NCBI GenBank assembly: GCA_036005605.1
Contig: DASYQJ010000068.1
Location: 1-22,279 of the forward strand
Reading direction: 5' to 3'
Length of the DNA: 22,279 nt
Source of the DNA: JALZAA01 sp036005605
GTDB taxonomy: Bacteria > Actinomycetota > Acidimicrobiia > IMCC26256 > JACDBD01
Below, in pieces: positions 7,577-15,200 of the stretch. Each line of letters opens with the position of its first letter. Positions within the stretch are counted from its first letter, which is position 1. Under the pieces are notes generated by a model, which had not been told where the DNA came from, made no database searches, and worked only from the letters and a program-made list of their open reading frames with translations. The position numbers and the translations under genes were made by a program.

Positions 7577-8154
7577 GCGACCAGGCCGCGTACGACGTCG
7601 AGAGCATCCTCCTGCGCCTCAAGGAGCTGGTCGAGGCGGGCCGGTCGATGCCCATGTCGGCTTCGGTGCTCGTCAATCGGGAGGAGTTCCTCGAGCTGCT
7701 CGAGGAGTCGATCGCGACGCTCCCACAGGAGCTGCGCCACTCGCGGTGGCTGCTCAAGGAGCGCGAGGAGTTCCTCAGCCAAGCTCGTCGTGAGGCCGAC
7801 GACATCATCGAGGCGGGGCGGGTCCGCGCCGAGCGCATGGTGGAGCGCACCGAGGTGGTGCGCGAGGCTCGCCGCGTCGCGCAGACCGTCGTCGACGACG
7901 CCGAGGCCTCCGCCCGCCAGCTCCGGCACGAGGCCGAGGACTACGTCGACCAGAAGCTCGCCGCCTTCGAGGTCGTCCTCGAACGGACGCTGCAGGCCGT
8001 CGAGAAGGGGCGCGAGCGACTGCAGGTCGTCATCGAGCCCGAGCCCGAGCCCGAAGTCGAGCCCGAGACGGAGCCCGAGATGGAGGAGCTGACGGGCTCG
8101 GTCGAGGTCGAGGCGGAGCTGGAAGAGACGTTCTTCGACCAGGACGCCCGTTAG
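7573..8154 (+). CDS. sepIVA: SepIVA-like DivIVA-family septation protein
   Basis: A 193-residue coiled-coil protein. It matches mycobacterial SepIVA (Rv2927c), a DivIVA-like protein needed for septation and cell-envelope growth, at both ends. The N-terminus has GRSMPMSASVLVNREEFLEL (23-42), corresponding to the mycobacterial 'GVPMTAG..VPR...LEL'. The helical end has EDYVDQKLAAFEVVLERTLQ (122-141), corresponding to 'DIYVDNKLAEFE..L..TL'. Position (just before yceD-rpmF-rnc) is also that of Rv2927c. It differs by a much shorter central coiled coil and an added Glu-Pro-rich acidic tail (155-171). The GTG start overlaps the coaD stop and has GGAGGA six bases upstream. Orthology is inferred from these remembered motifs plus synteny. 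A generic coiled-coil protein is the alternative. Confidence 0.75.
   Translation: MSDQAAYDVESILLRLKELVEAGRSMPMSASVLVNREEFLELLEESIATLPQELRHSRWLLKEREEFLSQARREADDIIEAGRVRAERMVERTEVVREARRVAQTVVDDAEASARQLRHEAEDYVDQKLAAFEVVLERTLQAVEKGRERLQVVIEPEPEPEVEPETEPEMEELTGSVEVEAELEETFFDQDAR
8035..8085 (+). repeat. Degenerate GAGCCC hexanucleotide repeat encoding a Glu-Pro tail
   Basis: Inside the sepIVA-like gene, GAGCCC occurs three times in tandem (8035-8052) and again, interrupted, to 8085. It encodes an acidic Glu-Pro stretch at residues 155-171. Such in-frame short repeats can vary in length by slippage. Confidence 0.7.
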
Positions 8155-8197
8155 GCGCATTTCGCCCCGTCTGACAGATTCTGGAAATCAGGGCGCC

Positions 8198-8206
8198 TGG
8201 TATCCT
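8198..8206 (+). promoter_or_regulatory. Putative extended -10 promoter of the yceD-rpmF-plsX-acpP-rnc operon
   Basis: TGGTATCCT, an extended -10, lies in the 119-base gap between the sepIVA-like gene and yceD. Transcription would start near 8213, giving a leader of about 60 bases. The leader contains a small hairpin: CGTCCC at 8219-8224 pairs with GGGGCG at 8228-8233. The sequence is nearly identical to the element before rpmB. No clear -35 is present. Confidence 0.45.
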
Positions 8207-8273
8207 GTCTCAGCTTCGACGTCCCTGTGGGGCGACGCCGGGCCCAGTTCTTCCTCTCCCGCCCCTCGCCACA

Positions 8274-8768
8274 ATGACGGCCGACAATCCGGCGCTGCGC
8301 ATCGACGTCGCCGACCTGCTGACCCACCGGGCTTCCCGCCGCGGCGTGCACCTCGAGGCGCCGCTGGATTCGCTGGCCGGGTCAGCGGCTCGCGTCCCGG
8401 ACGACGAGCCGGTGGTCCTCGATCTGGTGCTGGAGCGGGTCTCCGACGGGGTGGTCGTGCGGGGGACGGTCCGAGCGGTGTGGCGGGGCACCTGCGGCGT
8501 GTGCCTGACCGACCTGGAGCACACCCTGACCCCGACGGTGGGTGAGCTGTTCGAGCCCGAGCCCGTCGAGGGCGACACGTACCCGCTCGAGGGGCACGAG
8601 ATCGACCTGGAGCAGCTCGTGCGCGACGTCGTCCTCCTCGAGCTGCCGCTCGCGCCGACGTGCGAGACGACCGGTCGTGGCCCCTGCGCGCCGGACGTCC
8701 CCGCCGAGGCGGAGCCGCCGCCGCCCGATCCGCGCTGGTCGGCGCTGTCCGAACTCGACCTGAGCTGA
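8274..8768 (+). CDS. yceD: YceD/DUF177 family protein
   Basis: A 164-residue member of the DUF177 (YceD) family, almost always encoded directly before rpmF and implicated in 23S rRNA accumulation / ribosome assembly in plants and E. coli. Visible features are a conserved CGVCLTDLE (74-82) and a C-terminal Cys pair (Cys130 and Cys138 in PTCETTGRGPC), which together could form a metal site. The tail WSALSELDL is a family hallmark. The ATG at 8274 has no recognisable ribosome site, and the pyrimidine-rich stretch before it is unusual, so the start is less certain than the family call. The gene is 16 bases upstream of rpmF. Confidence 0.9.
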   Translation: MTADNPALRIDVADLLTHRASRRGVHLEAPLDSLAGSAARVPDDEPVVLDLVLERVSDGVVVRGTVRAVWRGTCGVCLTDLEHTLTPTVGELFEPEPVEGDTYPLEGHEIDLEQLVRDVVLLELPLAPTCETTGRGPCAPDVPAEAEPPPPDPRWSALSELDLS

Positions 8769-8784
8769 GACGGAAAGGCAACCG

Positions 8785-8964
8785 ATGGCTGTACCCAAGC
8801 GCAAGACCCCCCGGGCCAAGACCCGCAGTCGCCGCGCCGCGAACTGGCGTCTCGCGGCGCCGCCCCGCTCGCTCTGCGCGAACTGCGGCGCCGTGAAGCG
8901 GCCGCACGTCGTGTGCGACAACTGCGGCTGGTACCGCGACCGCCAGGTCATCGAGGTCGACTAG
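8785..8964 (+). CDS. rpmF: 50S ribosomal protein L32
   Basis: A 59-residue L32 of the large ribosomal subunit. It begins MAVPKRKTPRAKTRSRRA, the invariant basic N-terminus of the family. Cys31/Cys34 and Cys44/Cys47 (CANC and CDNC) form the zinc ribbon. The ATG has GGAAAGG six bases upstream. The gene lies between yceD and plsX, the classical order in many bacteria. Nothing is missing or unusual. Confidence 0.96.
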   Translation: MAVPKRKTPRAKTRSRRAANWRLAAPPRSLCANCGAVKRPHVVCDNCGWYRDRQVIEVD

Positions 8965-8969
8965 CGCAC

Positions 8970-9971
8970 GTGAGCACCGAGCGCATCACCGTCGCAGTCG
9001 ACGCCATGGGCGGCGACAACGCCCCGGGCGAGATCGTCCGCGGCGCGCTCGACGCGGTCACCGAGCTCGGCGTCGGCGTGCTGCTCGTCGGGCAGGAGAA
9101 CGCGATCGCCCCGCTGCTCCCCGACGGCCGTGTCCCGGGCATCGACATCGAGCACGCCGGCGACGTCGTGGCCATGGACGAGGACCCGGCCGCGGCGGCT
9201 CGGCGCAAGAAGGACTCGTCGCTCGTCCGCTGCGCCCAGGCCGTCCGCGAAGGGCGCGCCCAGGCCATGGTCGGTGCCGGGAACACGGGTGCGACGATGG
9301 CGGCGGCCCTGCTGCGCATGGGTCGCGTACGGGGGATCTCGCGTCCCGCCATCGCGGTCCCGATCCCCGTGCCGGCGGGCACGCGCCACCAACTGCTCAT
9401 CGACGGGGGGTCGACCGTCGACTGCACCCCGGAATGGCTCGCCCAGTTCGCGCGCATGGGGCGCGAATACGCGCGTACCCGCCTGGCGGTGGACGAGCCC
9501 ACGGTCGGTCTGCTCTCGAACGGCGAGGAGCCCGGGAAGGGCGACGAGCTGCGCAAGCGCACGTTCTCGCTGCTCGAGAAGGTGCCGGGCTTCCACGGCA
9601 ACGTCGAGGGCCGCGACCTCATGCACGGGACGGTCGACGTCGTCGTGACCGACGGGTTCACCGGCAACGTCGTGCTCAAGACGCTCGAGGGTGCCCTGCG
9701 CGCTGCCGTCGAGCTCGTCTTCCGCGTGCTCGACTCGACGCCGGAGGCGAAGGAGGCGGGCAAGGTCGTCGCCCCGCTGCTCCTCGACGCGGCCGGGGCG
9801 TTCGATCCCGACATGACCGGCGGCGCCGTGCTCCTCGGCGTCGACGGTGTGTGCGTCATCTCACACGGGTCGTCTTCGGCGCGCGCCATCGTCAACGCCG
9901 TGCGGGTCGCGCAGGAGTGCGTCGTGACCGGCGTGGTCGGGCGGCTCAAGGAGGCGATCGATGCCGGCTGA
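8970..9971 (+). CDS. plsX: Phosphate acyltransferase PlsX
   Basis: Peripheral membrane enzyme that converts acyl-ACP + phosphate to acyl-phosphate, the donor for the PlsY glycerol-3-phosphate acyltransferase at the start of phospholipid synthesis. The 333-residue product shows VAVDAMGGDNAPGEIV near the N-terminus, VGAGNTGATMAAALLRMGR (most relatives read SAGNTGA), GLLSNGEEPGKG (usually LLNIGEE..KG) and DGFTGNVVLKTLEG. The GTG start is 5 bases after rpmF with only a weak ribosome site; an upstream in-frame start would overlap rpmF and is rejected because the family begins near VAVDAMGGD. It overlaps acpP by 11 bases. FakA at 2631 would make the same acyl-phosphate from free fatty acid, so two routes to one intermediate are in this window. 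Confidence 0.95.
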   Translation: MSTERITVAVDAMGGDNAPGEIVRGALDAVTELGVGVLLVGQENAIAPLLPDGRVPGIDIEHAGDVVAMDEDPAAAARRKKDSSLVRCAQAVREGRAQAMVGAGNTGATMAAALLRMGRVRGISRPAIAVPIPVPAGTRHQLLIDGGSTVDCTPEWLAQFARMGREYARTRLAVDEPTVGLLSNGEEPGKGDELRKRTFSLLEKVPGFHGNVEGRDLMHGTVDVVVTDGFTGNVVLKTLEGALRAAVELVFRVLDSTPEAKEAGKVVAPLLLDAAGAFDPDMTGGAVLLGVDGVCVISHGSSSARAIVNAVRVAQECVVTGVVGRLKEAIDAG

Positions 9972-10254
9972 GACCCACGTTGCGCACGGCCCGATCGGCC
10001 CCGACGAGGTGTACCGGATCCTGCGCGAACGGCTCGCGGAGATCCTCGAGATCGATGAGGACCGCATCAAGCTCGAATCGAGCTTCACCGCCGACCTCGA
10101 CGCCGACTCGCTCGCGCTCATCGAGCTCGTCGAGGCGCTCGAAGAGGAGCTCGGCGAGCGAACTGTCGGGTTCACCATCGACGACGAGGACCTCGGCGAT
10201 CTGCGCACGGTGCAAGAAGCGGTCGACTACGTCGTCGCCCGGCTCGGGAGTTAG
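9961..10254 (+). CDS. acpP: Acyl carrier protein
   Basis: A 97-residue acidic carrier protein. The phosphopantetheine attachment site is Ser50 in DLDADSLALIELVEALEEEL (45-64). Its partner PlsX is encoded immediately upstream, and the ATG lies inside plsX behind AAGGAGG (9948-9954), so the two are translationally coupled. It is longer than the typical 75-80 residues, with about 12 extra N-terminal residues. The loop after helix II (GERTVGFTIDDEDLGDLRTV) differs from the classic 'F...IPDEEAE.I.TV'. The fatty-acid-synthesis role is inferred from neighbours; a dedicated ACP for another pathway is possible. fabD and fabG, which often sit here, are absent. Confidence 0.9.
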   Translation: MPAETHVAHGPIGPDEVYRILRERLAEILEIDEDRIKLESSFTADLDADSLALIELVEALEEELGERTVGFTIDDEDLGDLRTVQEAVDYVVARLGS

Positions 10255-10256
10255 CG

Positions 10257-11051
10257 GTGCGCACCGGACGTCGTCGGAGAAGGAAGGACGCCAGGTCGCG
10301 CGGTCTGGACGCCGTCCTCGGGTTCAAGTTCCGCGACCCCGAGCTGATCGATCGCGCGCTCGCGCACCGCTCGTACTGCGCCGAGCACCCGGACACGTTG
10401 TCGAACGAGCGGCTCGAGTTCCTCGGTGACGCCGTCCTCGGGCTCATCGTCACCGACTACATGGTCGGCGAGTATCCCGACATGCCCGAAGGCGAGCTCG
10501 CCAAGCTGCGCGCCTCGGTCGTCAACAGTGAGGTGCTCGCCGAGGTCGCGCGCGAAGCGGGTCTCGGCGCGTCATTGCTGCTCGGCAAGGGGGAGGAAGC
10601 GACGGGCGGACGCGACAAGTCCTCGATCCTCGCCGACGCCATGGAGGCCGTGATCGCCGCCGTCTACCTCGACGGTGGGTGGGACGCCGCCCGCAAGCTC
10701 GTCTTGCGGCTGCTCGAGGCGCGCATCATCGAGGGCGCGGCCGGTCCCGGCGGGCACGACTACAAGACGCGGCTGCAGGAGCTGGCAACGCAGACCTTCG
10801 ACCAGCTTCCCCGCTACCAGGTGCGCCACGAAGGGCCCGACCACTCGAAGCGCTTCTTCGCAACCGTGATGTTGCGCGGCGAGCCGTGGGGAACCGGTGA
10901 GGGCCGATCGAAGAAGCACGCGGAGCAAGCGGCGGCACGCGTCGCCTGGCGTTACCTCCGCGAGATCGCGGACCCGCGCAACGGTGCGCACGCGGTCACG
11001 ACAGGGACCGAAGCGTCCCGACCGGAGGAAGATGATGCCGGAGTTGCCTGA
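10257..11051 (+). CDS. rnc: Ribonuclease III
   Basis: Double-strand-specific endoribonuclease that processes the rRNA precursor and structured mRNAs. The signature ERLEFLGDAVLGL begins at residue 51, with catalytic Glu54 and Asp58. The second metal-binding pair is Asp127/Glu130 in LADAMEAVIAAVYLDGG. The double-stranded-RNA-binding domain spans about 168-236 (DYKTRLQE...GEGRSKKHAEQAAA). An Arg/Lys-rich N-terminus (RTGRRRRRK) precedes the catalytic domain, and a 25-residue polar tail follows the RNA-binding domain. The GTG start is 2 bases after acpP with GGGAG six bases upstream. The stop lies 17 bases inside mutM. Confidence 0.96.
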   Translation: MRTGRRRRRKDARSRGLDAVLGFKFRDPELIDRALAHRSYCAEHPDTLSNERLEFLGDAVLGLIVTDYMVGEYPDMPEGELAKLRASVVNSEVLAEVAREAGLGASLLLGKGEEATGGRDKSSILADAMEAVIAAVYLDGGWDAARKLVLRLLEARIIEGAAGPGGHDYKTRLQELATQTFDQLPRYQVRHEGPDHSKRFFATVMLRGEPWGTGEGRSKKHAEQAAARVAWRYLREIADPRNGAHAVTTGTEASRPEEDDAGVA

Positions 11052-11874
11052 AGTCGAGGTTGTTCGCCGCGACCTCGAACGGGAAATAGTGGGGAAGCGC
11101 GTGAAGGCGGTCGATGCCGACGGCATGCGTTCGATTCGCCGGCACCACAATCGGAAGCAGTTCGCGAACCGGCTCGTCGGCAAGAAGATCACCGGGATCG
11201 AACGGCGCGGCAAGTACATCCTGGCGAGGCTCGACGGGGGCGACGTCCTCGTGATCCACCTCGGGATGTCCGGACAGCTCATCCGGGCCAAGGGAACGCG
11301 CGAGACGACCGCCAAGCACACGCACGTTGTCATCACGTTCACCCAGGGCGGTCAGCTGCGCTTCATCGACCCGCGCACATTCGGCGAGATGTTCGTCACC
11401 GAGCTCGACGGCGTCGAGAAGGAGGTGTCGGAGCTCTCGCACCTCGGCATCGACCCGCTCGAGGACGCGATGTCGTGGGACAACTTCGGTCGCCTCGTCG
11501 CGTCGAAGCACATGAAGCTCAAGACCCTGCTGATGGACCAGAAGTTCCTGGCCGGCATCGGCAACATCTACAGCGACGAGATCCTCTTCGGCGCCGGACT
11601 GCGCTGGGACCGCATGAGCGACTCGCTGTCGGGCGAGGAGATCCGCCGCTTGTACCGGGCGATGGTCGAGACCCTGCAGGACGCCGTGAAGTACCGGGGC
11701 TCGTCGCTCGCCGACGAGCAGTACGTCGACCTCAACGGGAAGCCGGGCGAGTATCAGCTGCACCACAAGGTGTACGCCCGCGAGGGCGAGGCCTGCCGGC
11801 GCTGCCGCCAGCCGATCGTCCGCCAGCGCGTCGGCGGGCGGTCCACGTTCTTCTGCGAGGCGTGCCAGGTCTGA
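11035..11874 (+). CDS. mutM: Formamidopyrimidine-DNA glycosylase (Fpg/MutM)
   Basis: Bifunctional glycosylase/AP lyase that removes oxidised purines such as 8-oxoguanine. The start must be the second of two adjacent ATGs (11035), because the mature enzyme needs Pro2 as its catalytic N-terminus (MPELPEVE). GGAGGA lies just upstream. Other landmarks are Lys60 in RRGKYIL, HLGMSGQL (75-82), DPRTFGEM, and the helix-two-turn-helix QKFLAGIGNIYSDEILF. The C-terminal zinc finger uses Cys254/257/274/277 with the DNA-contacting Arg269 in GGRSTFFC. The 279-residue length is normal. It overlaps rnc by 17 bases, a pairing also seen in mycobacteria. Confidence 0.95.
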   Translation: MPELPEVEVVRRDLEREIVGKRVKAVDADGMRSIRRHHNRKQFANRLVGKKITGIERRGKYILARLDGGDVLVIHLGMSGQLIRAKGTRETTAKHTHVVITFTQGGQLRFIDPRTFGEMFVTELDGVEKEVSELSHLGIDPLEDAMSWDNFGRLVASKHMKLKTLLMDQKFLAGIGNIYSDEILFGAGLRWDRMSDSLSGEEIRRLYRAMVETLQDAVKYRGSSLADEQYVDLNGKPGEYQLHHKVYAREGEACRRCRQPIVRQRVGGRSTFFCEACQV

Positions 11875-11880
11875 CCGGCC

Positions 11881-12159
11881 GTGACCGTTGATCGGGTCCG
11901 GCGACGCGTCCTGGTCGCCGGCCGGGTGCAGGGCGTGTGGTTCCGGGAGTCGTGCCGCGATCAGGCGCTGGCCGCCGGGGTCGCGGGCTGGGTCCGCAAC
12001 CTCGCCGACGGCCGGGTCGAGGTCGCGCTCGAGGGCCCTCCGGCCGCCGTCGACGAGGTCGTCGCGTGGTGCCATCGGGGGCCGCGGCGGGCCCGCGTCG
12101 AGGCCGTCGAGGTGGTCGACGAGGCGCCGGTCGGGGAGCGGGGCTTTCGCGTGCGGTAG
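11881..12159 (+). CDS. acyP: Acylphosphatase
   Basis: A 92-residue acylphosphatase, which hydrolyses carboxyl-phosphate bonds. The active-site signatures are VQGVWFRESC with Arg22 and GWVRNLADGRVE with Asn40. The GTG start is 6 bases after mutM, with no strong ribosome site, suggesting coupling. The gene separates mutM from smc, as in mycobacteria. Because FakA and PlsX in this window make acyl-phosphates, a lipid-related role is conceivable, but the sequence does not show this. Confidence 0.94.
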   Translation: MTVDRVRRRVLVAGRVQGVWFRESCRDQALAAGVAGWVRNLADGRVEVALEGPPAAVDEVVAWCHRGPRRARVEAVEVVDEAPVGERGFRVR

Positions 12160-12206
12160 GCCGCGATTTTCACGGAAGCGTCCCCGACGAGCGCGATCCT
12201 CGTGGG

Positions 12207-12212
12207 TACGAT
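12207..12212 (+). promoter_or_regulatory. Weak candidate -10 box upstream of smc
   Basis: TACGAT (TANNNT) lies in the 100-base acyP-smc gap, 47 bases before the smc GTG. A ribosome site AAGGAGA (12244-12250) follows. No -35 is evident. It would give smc its own transcript, but the match is weak. Confidence 0.22.
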
Positions 12213-12259
12213 CCGACGGCGCCGATAAGAACCGAGTTCTGTGAAGGAGAGCCTGCCGG

Positions 12260-15200
12260 GTGTTCCTCAAGTCGCTGACCCTGCGAGGCTTCAAGTCGTT
12301 CGCCGACAAGACCGTGCTCGAGTTCGAGCCCGGCGTGACGGTCGTGGTGGGGCCGAACGGCTCGGGCAAGTCGAACCTCGTCGATGCGGTGGCCTGGGTG
12401 CTCGGGGCGCAGGGCCCGCGCACCCTGCGGGGCGGCCGCATGGACGACGTCATCTTCGCCGGCACGCCGGAGCGGTCGGCCCTCGGCCGGTCCGAGGTAT
12501 CGCTGACCATCGACAACACGGCCCGCCTGCTGCCGATCGAGTTCACGGAAGTCACGATCACGCGGACCCTCTTCCGCGACGGTGAGTCCGAGTACCAGAT
12601 CAACGGGGTCACGTGCCGGCTGCTCGACATCCAGGAGTTGCTGTCCGATACGGGCATCGGCCGCCAGCAGCACGTCATCGTCGGCCAGGGTCAGCTCGAC
12701 GAGGTGCTGACCGCCCAACCCGGCGATCGCCGGGCGGTCATCGAAGAGGCCGCCGGCGTGCTCAAGTTCCGCAAGCGCCGGGAGCGGGCCGAGCGACGGC
12801 TCGAAGCCACCGAGGGCAACCTCCTGCGCCTCAACGACCTCGTGCGCGAGGTCGGACGCCAGCTCCGGCCGCTCGAGAAGCAGGCCGATGCCGCCCGTCG
12901 GTACGGCGGCGTCGAAGCCGAGCTGCGCGCGATCCGCCTCTACCTCGCCGGGCACGAGATCGCCGGCCGCCAGGCCCGGCTCGAACGCCTGCACGACGCC
13001 CGCAACGAGAACGCCGAGAAGGAGCGGCTCGTGCGGGCGCGGTTGCGCGAGCTCGACCGCAGCGTGCTCGACATCGAGCACTCGCTCACCGCCCTCGGCC
13101 ACGACGACGCCGCCGAAGCGCTCGTGCGGGCCGAGACGATGCGCGAGCGGGGCCGGGGCCTGCAGGCGCTGCTGGCCGAGAAGCAGCGCGGCCTCGAGCG
13201 CGAGCTGACCGCCGCCGCCGACGAGGGTGTCATCGAGACGCTGGTCGCCGATGCCGACGCGCTCCGACGCGAGCTCGCCGAGGTCGACGACGAGTCCTCT
13301 GCGCTCGAGCCGAAGCTTGCCGAGGTGGAAGCGGCCGAGCAGGACCTGGAGGCCGAGCGGGCGGCACGGACCGACGAGCAGGGAGACGGAACCGGGGGCG
13401 TTCCCGCGGCCGAGGCGCGCCTCACCGAAGCCGACGAGCGCTGGCGCGAGGCCGAAGCCGAAGCGGCGCGCCGGCGCGCGCGACTCGACGCTCTCGACCT
13501 CGCGCTGGGCGAAGCGCGCGCCGGGACCGGCGCCGAGGCGCTCGCCGACCTCGGCGGTGTCGCCGGCCCGCTCGCCGACCACGTCGAGCTCGAGAGTGGT
13601 ACCGAAGCCGCGGTCGCGGCCGGCCTGGGCGACGCGCTCCAAGCGGTCGTGCTCGAAGGTGGCGACGCGGCCCGACGCGCCCTCGAGCACGTCAAGGCCG
13701 GCGACGCGCGCGCGCTGGTGCTCGTCGCCGACGCGCTCCCAGCCGGTGCACGCGCGCCGGCCTCAGTGCCGGTCGGCGCGCGACCGCTCGCCGAGTGCGT
13801 GCGAGCGCGCCGGCCCGACCTCGGCGGGGTGCTCGAGCGCCTCCTCGCCGGCATCGTGCTCGTAGAAGGCGGATGGCGGCCCGCGCTCGACATAGTGCTC
13901 GCCCACCCCGACGTCGTCGTCGTCACTCGCGACGGCGACCGGCTCGGCGGTTCGGGCCCGTGGCGCCTCGGCACCGGCACGCCACCGGCGGTGACCCAAG
14001 CCGCGCTGGAAGACGCCGCCGCCGAAGCCGCCGCCGCCGAGACGGCGCGCACTGCCGCGGACCGAGCTCGGGCCGAGGCGATCGCGCAGCTCGAAACCAC
14101 CCGTGCTCGTCAACGGGACGCGCAGGCCGCGCACGACGCCGCCGTGGCCGAGCTCGACCGGCGCGCGAACGACGTCGCCGCTATGCGCCGCGACCTCGAA
14201 GTCCGCGTCGCCACGCTCGCAGAACGGTGGGCCGTGTTGACCCGCCGGCTCGAGGGAGTCGACGCCCGACTGTCGAGCCGCGACGCGACGGAGCACGCCG
14301 AAGCCGAGCAGCGGCGCGCGGCGCTCTCCGGACGAGCGCGCGCCTACCGCGAGGTCGAGCAACGCCTGACTGCGTTGCTGTCCGAGGTCGAGGCCATCCA
14401 CGACCGGCTGCGCGAGCGGAGGCGGCGCCAGTCGGAGGCGGCGCGGTCGTCGGGCGAGCGCCTCGACGCCCTGCGGGCGGAGCGAGCCGCGCTCGAGCAG
14501 GAAGGCGCCGAGACCCGCGAGAAGCTCAACCGGGCCGAGATCGACGAGGCCGAGACGCGCATGCGGCTCGAGAACGCGATCGAGAAGCTGCGGACCGATT
14601 TCGACTGCGAGCCCGCGGTCGCCCTCGACGCGCCCCAGCCCGAGGTCCCCGAGGGCACGACGCTCGCCGGCCGCGCCCGTGAGCTCGAGCGTGAGCTGCG
14701 GATGCTCGGTCCGATCAACCCGTTGGCGCTCCAGGAGCACGACGCCCTCGCCGAGCGCCACACGTTCCTCCAGCAGCAGCTGGACGACGTAAAGGAGAGC
14801 CGGCGCGAGTTGTTGCGTGTGATCCGGGCCGTCGACCGCGAGATCGTGAGTGTGTTCCAGACCGCGTTCCAGGACGTCAGCGAGCATTTCGCCGCGTTGT
14901 TCGCGACGCTGTTTCCCGGTGGCGCCGGTCGGGTCTTTCTCACCGAGCCCGACGACGTGCTCAACACCGGGATCGAAATCGAGGCGCGCCCGTCGGGCAA
15001 GAACGTGCGTCGCCTGTCGCTGCTGTCCGGCGGCGAGCGCTCGCTCACCGCCCTGGCGTTCCTGTTCGCGGTGTTCCGCGCCCGTCCGTCGCCCTTCTAC
15101 CTGCTCGACGAGGTCGAGGCCGCGCTCGACGACGTCAACCTCCACCGATTCCTCGACCTCGTGGACGAGTTCCGCAACGAAGCGCAGCTGGTCATCGTCA

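Noticed and set aside
8188..8951. Minus-strand open frames opposite yceD and rpmF
   Set aside because: Arg/Pro/Ala-rich translations antisense to two confidently identified genes.
11032..11034. First of two adjacent ATG codons as the mutM start
   Set aside because: It would put Met rather than Pro after the initiator, removing the catalytic N-terminal proline.
12151..12180. Possible terminator after acyP (GCGG...CCGC followed by ATTTT)
   Set aside because: The stem is only 4 bp and the T-run is four bases; too weak to call.
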